A stretch of DNA of 64,000 nt from Balaenoptera acutorostrata. Lineage: Eukaryota > Chordata > Mammalia > Artiodactyla > Balaenopteridae. The notes under the pieces were generated by a model. It searched no databases, had not been told where the DNA came from, and saw nothing but the letters and a program-made list of their open reading frames with translations. The translations under genes were made by a program, and so were the position numbers. The stretch is taken from positions 24,449,268-24,513,267 of the forward strand of contig NC_080074.1 in the NCBI RefSeq assembly GCF_949987535.1, in the 5' to 3' direction. Of the stretch, positions 57,164 through 64,000 are shown piece after piece; position 1 is the stretch's first letter; each line of letters begins with the position of its first letter.

Positions 57164-57589
57164 ATGATGCTCCCCATGGCGATTAATCTGTTTGAAGGTC
57201 TGGGCTCTGAACCTTGGATTCCAGGTCTGCATTCCTTCATAAAAGCTTATGTTTTGAAAGCCACAGTCAATGACCCTGTGAATTTAACTAGACGCATTCT
57301 TACAAAGAAACATCATAAAGGAAAGCTCCTAAGTGATCGGAATCTGCCAACCTGCTGTCTTGTGCTCCTGGCTCCCAGTATGGGGGCCCGGGAGAGGAGA
57401 ATCCCATGCCAAGTCAATTTTCACTGCTTGGGCTACCAGTGTGGAATGCTGGGCTTCCTTAGAGGCATGGCTGTCATTTTGGATGCTCTTCTTAATGAAG
57501 GCTTAGGCACTAATCTAAAAGGTCAGTGCCTGCTCACACCACAGTACTGGTGGCCACGCTTAAATACATATCCACGGCTGGTAGGGTAG
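57164..57589 (+). other. Unrecognised 141-codon ORF
   Basis: The longest open frame here that is not LINE-1 or a microsatellite artefact. It starts with two ATG codons and ends at TAG. The translation is of ordinary composition without a signal peptide, membrane segment, repeat or motif that I recognise. No splice or promoter context supports it, and surrounding text resembles decayed intergenic DNA. I treat it as a likely chance ORF. Confidence 0.12.
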
Positions 57590-59095
57590 TGTCTCTTTCA
57601 GACATGAGGAAACCCACATCTCTCTAACCCAATAAAATGAAATCTATTTGCTCTTTGCTTTTAAAAGCTTCAAAGTCTTTATCCATTTCAGTGGATAAGC
57701 TAAAGGAAAGGTAAATTCAAGTGCCACAGCCTCCTAGAAAGGACACTGTGACCTTTCTCTCCGTCTCTCTCTCTCTCTCTCTCTCTCTCCCTCTCTCTTT
57801 CTCTCATTAACTGCTTTCATGAGAACTAAGGAAAAACAAGAACAAATGATCAAATGATTCTGGTTTAGAAAGGAAAATGGTCTCCATCGTGTTTAAGATT
57901 CTTCAGAAAGGTAGCCTCCAAGAAAGTTTGTTATACTTATTCTGATTAAATACATTCCATTCAGTCATTCAACCTTATTTACTGATCTGCCTCCTACCGG
58001 CTGTGTGCCTGCAGCTGAGGCAGCGCTTCTACTTAGAGGGACATTAGACGCGGGACCATGTGCATCAGAGACCGTCTGCCTAGTTCAGGCACCTGTGATT
58101 AATTGGGCCTGGGTAACCTAGACCTCTACAAAAGCAAGGCCAGCTGTAGGCTCATGGCTTTTACTTGCATAGCGTCCATTTTAACGAAGTATGATAACAG
58201 CATTCTGATTTTCCTTTCAGGAACTATGCTTCCTTCCCATTCTCAGTCTGTGTGATTGAGATGCGCCCAATCCCACCTGCAACAGGGCATGTAACCTAGG
58301 CTTAGGCAATCAGCATTTTCCTTTCCTTTTGCCAGAATAATTGGTTTTACACTGTGCCTGAGACTCAACTCAGACCAACTAGAGTCAGGGGGGACTTTGC
58401 TAGAACTGTGAGGAAAATGGCACTCTCCTCCCACTGGGCTTGTGGGGCTGGCAGATCATGGATGACCACCCCAGATGGAAAGCTGACCTGAGTGAGATGA
58501 AGAAAAGCAGAGAGAAGCAGTGCTGAGCGATGAAGAGAGACTGTTGTCTATCGATGTTAGAGACATACCTAGAGCCAACTTTGCAGCAAGTCAGTAACAG
58601 CCCTGGTGATTTCAGGTACAAGAGCTGAGGCACCCGTCCTTTGGCCTAAGCCAGTGTGGATGGGGTTTCATCACTTGCAGCTGAAAGACTGTTGATAATG
58701 GTGCAAAAAACATGTTGTGGAGACTGCCTAGATTCAAACTCTACAGTGAGAATTAAATGTACTACACATACTCATATGTATAAGCAACCACAAAGGATGT
58801 ATGGGGTTTCTGTCCTAGTCTCTGATTCTCCTCACCAAAATGAAGGAACAGTCCCCATCTCTATCCCACCCCTTCATCAAAACAGCTAAGCAAATAACTC
58901 TTGCCCATTCTGTACCCTTTTCACTATCTCCTACGTTGGCATTGTCCCAGATAGCTCTACTAGGTGATTGAATTTTTCGTATTTTTTGATTAGTTGGTTC
59001 TTTCTGTTTGTTTATTTGTTTGGGAGAAGGAGGTGGGTTTTGGGGTTTTTTTGCTTTTTTTTTGTTTTGGGGGGTATTTTTTGCTTATTAATGAT
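57590..59095. other. No gene; CT microsatellite and T/G-rich tract
   Basis: A CT microsatellite occupies 57763-57807. TTTGTTTATTTG and TTTTTTTGTTTTGGGGGG tracts lie at 59005-59080. ORFs at 58243-58889 are short and unrecognised. Confidence 0.5.
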
Positions 59096-59333
59096 CTAGA
59101 TCAGAGATCAGACAACTATGGACTGGTAGACAAATCTGGCCCACTGCCTGATTTTGTAAATTAAGTTTTATTCGAACACAGCTATGTTTGGTTTTTCTCA
59201 CGTTGTCTGTGGCTGCCCTAGCACTACCAGGGCAGTGTTGAGCAATTGTGACAGAGACCACATAGACCACAGAGTCTGAAACATTTACTGTCTGGTCATT
59301 GATGGAAAAAGTTTCTTGACCTCTCATCTAGGT
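59094..59333. mobile_element. hAT-Charlie-type DNA transposon
   Basis: Element about 59102-59325. The left end CAGAGATCAGACAACTATGG and right end GTTTCTTGACCTCTC are inverted-repeat termini. Inside are AATCTGGCCCACTGCCTGAT, AAGTTTTATTCGAACACAGC and ATTTACTGTCTGGTCATTGA. The flanks ATCTAGAT (59094-59101) and ATCTAGGT (59326-59333) match at 7 of 8 positions, the hAT duplication size. Non-autonomous. Confidence 0.87.
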
Positions 59334-59487
59334 TATTAACCTGGGAATGACTGCAGCCTTTAGCACATTTGTGTTTTGTGTCTGCAGTGTCTTTGGAAGC
59401 TCTATTCTCCATACAGTCAGTGTTCTTTTGCAGGCTATGGTGGTGAGGGGGAAGTTTAAACTCCTTTTGATTATGAAAGTCACTGCC

Positions 59488-60341
59488 GGGTCGTATGGTA
59501 GTTCTATTTTTAGTTTTTTAAGGAACCTCCATACTGTTCTCCATAGTGGCTGTATCAATTTACATTCCCACCAACAGTGCAAGAGTGTTCCCTTTTCTCC
59601 ACACCCTCTCCAGCATTTATCGTTTGTAGATTTTTTGATGATGGCCATTCTAAATGGTGTGAGATGATATCTCATTGTAGTTTTGATTTGCGTTTCTCTA
59701 ATGATTAGTGATGTTGAGCATTCTTTCATGTGTTTGTTGGCAATCTGTATATCTTCTTTGGAGAAATGTCTATTTAGGTCTTCTGCCCATTTTGGGATTG
59801 GGTTGTTTGTTTTATTGATATTGAGCTGCATGAGCTGCTTGTAAATTTTGGAGATTAATCCTTTGTCAGTTGCTTCATTTGCAAATATTTTCTCCCATTC
59901 TGAGGGCTGTCTTTTCATCTTGTTTATGGTTTCCTTTGCTGTGCAAAAGCTTTTAAGTTTCATTAGGTCCCATTTGCTTATTTTTGTTTTCATTTCCATT
60001 TCTCTAGGAGGTGGGTCAAAAAGGATCTTGCTGTAACTTATGTCATAGAGTGTTCTGCCTATGTTTTCCTCTAAGAGTTTTATAGTGTCTGGCCTTAGAT
60101 TTAGGTCTTTAATCCATTTTGAGTGTATTTTTGTGTATGGTGTTAGGGAGTGTTCTGATTTCATTCTTTTACATGCAGCTGTCCAGTTTTCCCAGCACCA
60201 CTTATTGAAGAGGCTGTCTTTTCTCCATTGTATATTCTTGCCTCCTTTATCAAAAATAAGGTGACCATAGGTGTGTGGTTTTATCTCTGGGCTTTCTATC
60301 CTGTTCCATTGATCTATATTTCTGTTTTTGTGCCAGTACAA
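59488..60341 (-). pseudogene. LINE-1 ORF2 fragment, inverted arm
   Basis: Open minus-strand frame across the whole inverted arm. It includes [59 protein letters not shown] and the zinc-knuckle-like motif (C-x3-C-x7-H-x4-C, near residue 242), ending at the target duplication. The open frame continues into flanking DNA to 59328, which is not LINE-1. The endonuclease and reverse-transcriptase domains are missing. The absence of stops and frameshifts over about 850 bp suggests a relatively young insertion. Confidence 0.88.
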
Positions 60342-60379
60342 TACTGTCTTGATTACTGTATCACCTCACACCGGTCAGA

Positions 60380-60847
60380 ATGGTCATCATCAAAAAATCT
60401 ACAAACAATAAATGCTGGAGAGGGTGTGGAGAAAAGGGAACCCTCTTGCACTGTTGGTGGGAATGTAAATTGATACAGCCACTATGGAGAACAGTATGGA
60501 GGTTCCTTAAAAAACTAAAAATAGAACTATCATATGACCCAGCAATCCCACTACTGGGCATATACCCTGAGAAAACTATATTTCAAAAAGAGTCATGTAC
60601 CACAATGTTCATTGCAGCTCTATTTACAATAGCCAGGACATGGAAGCAACCTAAGTGTCCATTGACAGATGAATGGATAAAGAAGATGTGGCACATATAT
60701 ACAATGGAATATTCCTCAGCCATAAAAAGAAACGAAATTGAGTTATTTGTAGTGAGGTGGATGGACCTAGAGTCTGTCATACAGAGTGAAGTAAGTCAGA
60801 AAGAGAAAAACAAATACTGTATGTTAACACATATATATGGAATCTAA
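60380..60847 (+). pseudogene. LINE-1 ORF2 C-terminus, sense arm
   Basis: 155-codon frame that ends at the normal ORF2 stop after THIYGI. The zinc-knuckle-like motif is intact (Cys 12, Cys 16, His 24, Cys 29), followed by [11 protein letters not shown] and a [17 protein letters not shown] stretch. Its first 180 bp or so repeat, in opposite orientation, the distal end of the inverted arm. It is too short to be active. Confidence 0.9.
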
Positions 60848-61369
60848 AAAAAAAAAAAAAGGTTCTGAAGAACTTAGGGGCAGGACAGGAATAAAGATGC
60901 AGACATAGAGAATGGACTTGAGGACACGGGGAGGGGGAAGGGTAAACTGGGACAGAGTGAGAAAGTGGCATGGACATATATACACTACCAAATGTAAAAC
61001 CGATAGCTAGTGGGAAGCAGCCGCATAGCACAGGGAGATCAGCTCGGTGCTTTGTGACCATCTAGAGGGGTGGGATAGGGACGGTGGGTGGGAGGGAGAT
61101 GCAAGAGGGAGGAGATACGGGGATATATGTATATGTATAGCTGATTCACTTTGTTATAAAGCAGAAACGAACACACCATTGTAAAGCAATTATACTCCAA
61201 TAAAGATGTTAAAAAAAAAAAAAAGTCACTGCCTACCTAGAATGGAAATAGAAGCTAAAAAAGGATTTTCCTCTCCCTTCTCCCACCGCAACATGAAGAA
61301 ACATGGACACCATCTGTGCCAGATTGTTGACAATTTGGTACTATTCTCTCCTTTAGATTATCCCATGTA

Positions 61370-61625
61370 TCTTACAGCAGGGGTCCCCAAACCCCGGGCC
61401 GTGGACCTGTAGCGGTCCTCAGCCTGTTAGGAACGGGGCCGCACAGCAGGAGGTGAGCAGCGGGTGAGCGAGCAAAGCTTCTTCTGCCGCTCCCCATCGC
61501 TCCCCATGGCTCGCATTACCGCCTGAACCATCCCCCCCTCCCCGTCACCCCCCCATCCGTGGAAAAATTGTCTTCCACGAAACCAGTCCCTGGTGCCACA
61601 AAGGTTGGGAACTGCTGTCTTACAG
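61370..61625. mobile_element. hAT-type DNA transposon with perfect 8-bp duplication
   Basis: Element 61378-61617 (240 bp). Termini are CAGGGGTCCCCAAACC on the left and GGTTGGGAACTGCTG on the right. The 8-bp TCTTACAG is duplicated exactly at 61370-61377 and 61618-61625. The interior is GC- and CpG-rich (GGGCCGCACAGCAGGAGGTG, GCAGCGGGTGAGCGAGC) and ends with GGAAAAATTGTCTTCCACGA. It is a shortened, non-autonomous member of a Charlie-like group and carries no ORF. Confidence 0.92.
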
Positions 61626-62990
61626 GCTAAAAGTCTGGAAACTACATTTCCCAGAATCCTTTGCTAGCAAGTTTCCAGGCTAGTTTGCAACAATAAAAAG
61701 AACTCCCATGAAATGTAGAAGACAGAGGAGAAACAGAATGATACTAGTGCTCTTCTAGCAGAATGGGGATGGGAAGGCATGGGCTTTAGGTGGTGGGCGA
61801 AAAGTTTTGCAGTGGTCTCTGAAGATCACGTAATTTAGTGTTCCAAGCTGTGGTGAACATTCTGTGGGTCTTGCAGGAAACTTTAGTAGGAACCTGAGAT
61901 CTAGCAGAGCCTTTTTCCTGACCTTTCAACCTCCAGATCTTCCAGTAGTTTTTTTTATGCATCCATTCCTAATTTTAACACCCCTCCTGCTTGAAATACC
62001 TAGAACAGTTTCTGTTTGCCTGTCTGAGCCTTGACTGATACACCATAATATTCCCTGGATAACACAGTGTAATATTTCCATCAGCCCCAGAAGCAATGGA
62101 TGACCGTGCTGTGGTTTCTTAATACCCCTGCATGTTTAGTTAGTGCGCCAATGTTTTAAATCACTAGGTGACTGATCCTAGCGATCTGCCCATTGATCAT
62201 TGCTGGGCAGGCATTGTATGCTACCACTAAGTGCCACTATTGTTATGATCTTTCTGGCAGAAGGTGTGGTGTGTGCAAGGATGCAAAAGTGAGACTAGAT
62301 GTGTACAAAGGACAGAGGGTAAATGTGGACCCCTGAAGCATGAGCCCTGGGAAGACTAGAGAGGATGACGATGGAGGAGAAACTTTTATGCTAAGCCAAA
62401 GTATTTAAAGTTAATATGACTGCCTGTTTCCTCAGCCTCCTGGAAAAGCATAAGAAAAGTAAATTAATGCACAGACCAACTGGCATTTATCTGGCTGTAT
62501 TTTCAAGAAAACTCAAAGTGACATCAAACTAGAGATAATGGGAATGGTGACCTGATTGCAGGGACACTGCCTATGACGGTGACAAAAGCCCTGAACTGAT
62601 TTCAGGAAAGAAAATTTCCAGTGCACCTGCAGCCACAGCTGCCTGAATGACCTTGGCTGAGTCACCCTTCACAAGGTCTTAGCCCTTTTCTCTACGAAAT
62701 GAGCTAGACAACCTCAAAGGCTTTTTTTCTTTTCGTTTCTTTTTTTAAGGCTGTGATTCTATTATCCACGGCTTAAAGGGGATTGAGTCAATGGAGGGTC
62801 TCGGGAGCTGTGAGCAGATTAAGGCAACAGAAGCACAAATCTCATCCAAAGCACAAAGTTCTTTCTACCCTTGATAAGTTATCACGGAATCAATCTCACT
62901 CAATGGACACCAGCGAAAGAGCCAAAGCGGCCATCAAGGTTTGCCTCCCTCCCTCCCGCTCTTGTTCCTGCTGCCCCATCTACAGCAGGA
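61626..62990. other. No gene or assignable repeat
   Basis: Unique-looking sequence with no supported coding region. Confidence 0.45.
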
Positions 62991-62996
62991 TGGGTC

Positions 62997-63061
62997 TCTT
63001 TTTCTTTCTTTCTTTCTTTCTCTCCTTCTCCCTCCCTCCCTCTCTCTCTCTCTCTTTCTTG
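62997..63061. repeat. CTTT/CCCT/CT pyrimidine tract
   Basis: Compound pyrimidine microsatellite: CTTT units, then CCCT units, then CT units. ORFs in all three plus frames cross it and are artefacts. Confidence 0.93.
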
Positions 63062-64000
63062 TACACATATACACAGGAAGGCCTGACTTCAGTTGGGGAG
63101 AGAGAAAGCCAGGGGTAGGGGGAAATTACTGAAAAGAAAACAGACTATTACTAGCTTTTGGTATTCTCTCTGCCCGGTGTGCACAGACGCCACTGCCACT
63201 GTCAAATTTGCTTTTCTGTAGGGAAGAGAAAGAGAAGGGACAAAAAGAAAGACAGTAAAGATGCTAACATGCTTTGTTAGGACAATTTTTAAATTAACCT
63301 GGAACAGAGTCTACTGGAGTAGAAACCTCCTCTATAGAGGACTTATATTCTCAGCTGTTTTCAAACTGTGACTTCTATAAAAATTAAGCCATATAAAATG
63401 TTGTTTAAAAATATTTTTTCTATTCATTTACAATTGATGTATTCAAAGCACTACCCCATTTTTGGAGAAGGGTGTCAAACTAAAAACATTATATATTTGA
63501 GATTTGAAGCTGTCATGGAATTAGCAGAAGAGATTTAACGCTTGATTCCAAGTGTCCTTCTCTCTGCAAAGGCAAACGGTGCTTTGGTATTTTAAGTGAG
63601 CCAAGTCCTTTTAATTAAGGGGAAAAAAGTCTTGTTATTTATCCATTCCCAATCAATCCTGCATTTCTTTGTATGACTTATTAATTTATTTACAAACATT
63701 ATTTGTGACCATGTGTTCTGCTCCATTTGGGAAGGCTGCACGGTTGTCATCTGTTTAGTGTCTCTCTAGAAGTCATTGTTTTGATAAAATAGGACAGTCT
63801 GCATTTATGAGTGTCAAAAGGGACTTCAGCAAGGACTTAAAATTAGACTTGCCAGCTGTGTGCTCCAGGAAATGGGAACTTATGGGCCTGTCTCGCTGTC
63901 CCTTGACTCTGACAGTCTTTGCCTAAGCCAGACAAGGAACTTCAATATCTGAGTCTCTTGTTTTTTAAATGTTTGGAAAGCAGCCCTTGTGGTCATCCAG
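63062..64000. other. Repeat-free end of window; possible regulatory DNA
   Basis: No repeats or ORFs of note. The part 63440-63960 contains TTAATTAAGG (homeodomain-like core) and TTATTTACAAACATT (forkhead-like) sites. Repeat-free, CpG-poor text like this is common in conserved non-coding elements, but conservation cannot be assessed here. Confidence 0.35.

Larger units (their letters stand above)
59476..61233. mobile_element. LINE-1 insertion with 5' inversion
   Basis: One LINE-1 insertion made of a minus-oriented part (59488-60360) and a plus-oriented part (60358-61221). The direct repeat AAAGTCACTGCC at 59476-59487 and 61222-61233 brackets both parts, so they arrived together; the right copy is merged with the poly(A) tail. 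The two parts meet at 60358-60360 through a shared GTA. This is the expected product of twin priming, in which a second strand end primes reverse transcription within the RNA. The plus part carries the normal 3' end (AAGCAATTATACTCCAATAA and poly(A)). Confidence 0.92.

Noticed and set aside
56717..57232. Overlapping 123- and 146-aa ORFs on opposite strands
   Set aside because: Both depend on the CA microsatellite and continue into a degraded MIR.
59328..60341. 337-aa ORF as a host gene
   Set aside because: It is LINE-1 ORF2 read through the inverted arm, with the last part running into flanking DNA.

Overview
This window looks like non-coding nuclear DNA from a cetacean (whale or dolphin; hippopotamus cannot be fully excluded). 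The clearest evidence is five tRNA-derived SINEs of the CHR family. Two have the short CHR-1 layout and three have the longer CHR-2 layout typical of Cetacea. There are also 3' ends of a young mammalian LINE-1, and no ruminant SINE (Bov-tA, ART2) or BovB sequence. Ancient eutherian repeats fill most of the rest: MIR, L2, hAT-Charlie-type DNA transposons and ERVL-MaLR (MLT1/MST-type) solo LTRs. Base composition is AT-rich and CpG-poor, as in an intergenic or intronic gene-poor region.

No host protein-coding gene, tRNA, rRNA or functional ncRNA gene could be supported. The long open frames are LINE-1 ORF2 remnants, frames running through SINEs or microsatellites, or chance ORFs.

Layout. 1-4.7 kb: simple repeat, MIR and L2 relics. 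6.5-10 kb: an old, decayed LINE-1 in the plus sense, invaded by two CHR-2 SINEs in opposite orientations. 10-17 kb: L2, a hAT element with target duplication, a TG microsatellite, two CHR-1 SINEs in opposite orientations and several MIRs. 17.4-21.1 kb: largely repeat-free. 21-30 kb: MIRs, L2, hAT elements, a GGGAT minisatellite and an MLT1-type LTR. 30-39 kb: small tandem duplications, MIR/L2 pairs, a second MLT1-type LTR and unassigned minus-strand ORFs. 39-44 kb: a MaLR LTR, then a nested stack of MIR, LINE-1 and CHR-2 SINE. 45-49 kb: L2 pieces and a GC-richer internally repeated block. 49.8-51.7 kb: two MaLR LTRs in opposite orientations, the second cut by a LINE-1 3' end. 55.9 kb: a palindromic MITE-like element. 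59.1-61.6 kb: a hAT element, a LINE-1 with a 5' inversion flanked by a target-site duplication, and a second hAT element with a perfect 8-bp duplication. 61.6-64 kb: mostly unique sequence.

The content is a record of insertion events rather than genes acting together. I found no undescribed gene system. The most informative items are the inverted LINE-1 with slightly discordant arms, a probable tail-only retroposition, a 26-bp triplication inside a MIR, a palindromic MITE-like element, a perfect 40-bp palindrome inside LINE-1 ORF2, and the dated set of cetacean SINE insertions. Repeat family names come from remembered consensus features, not a database search.
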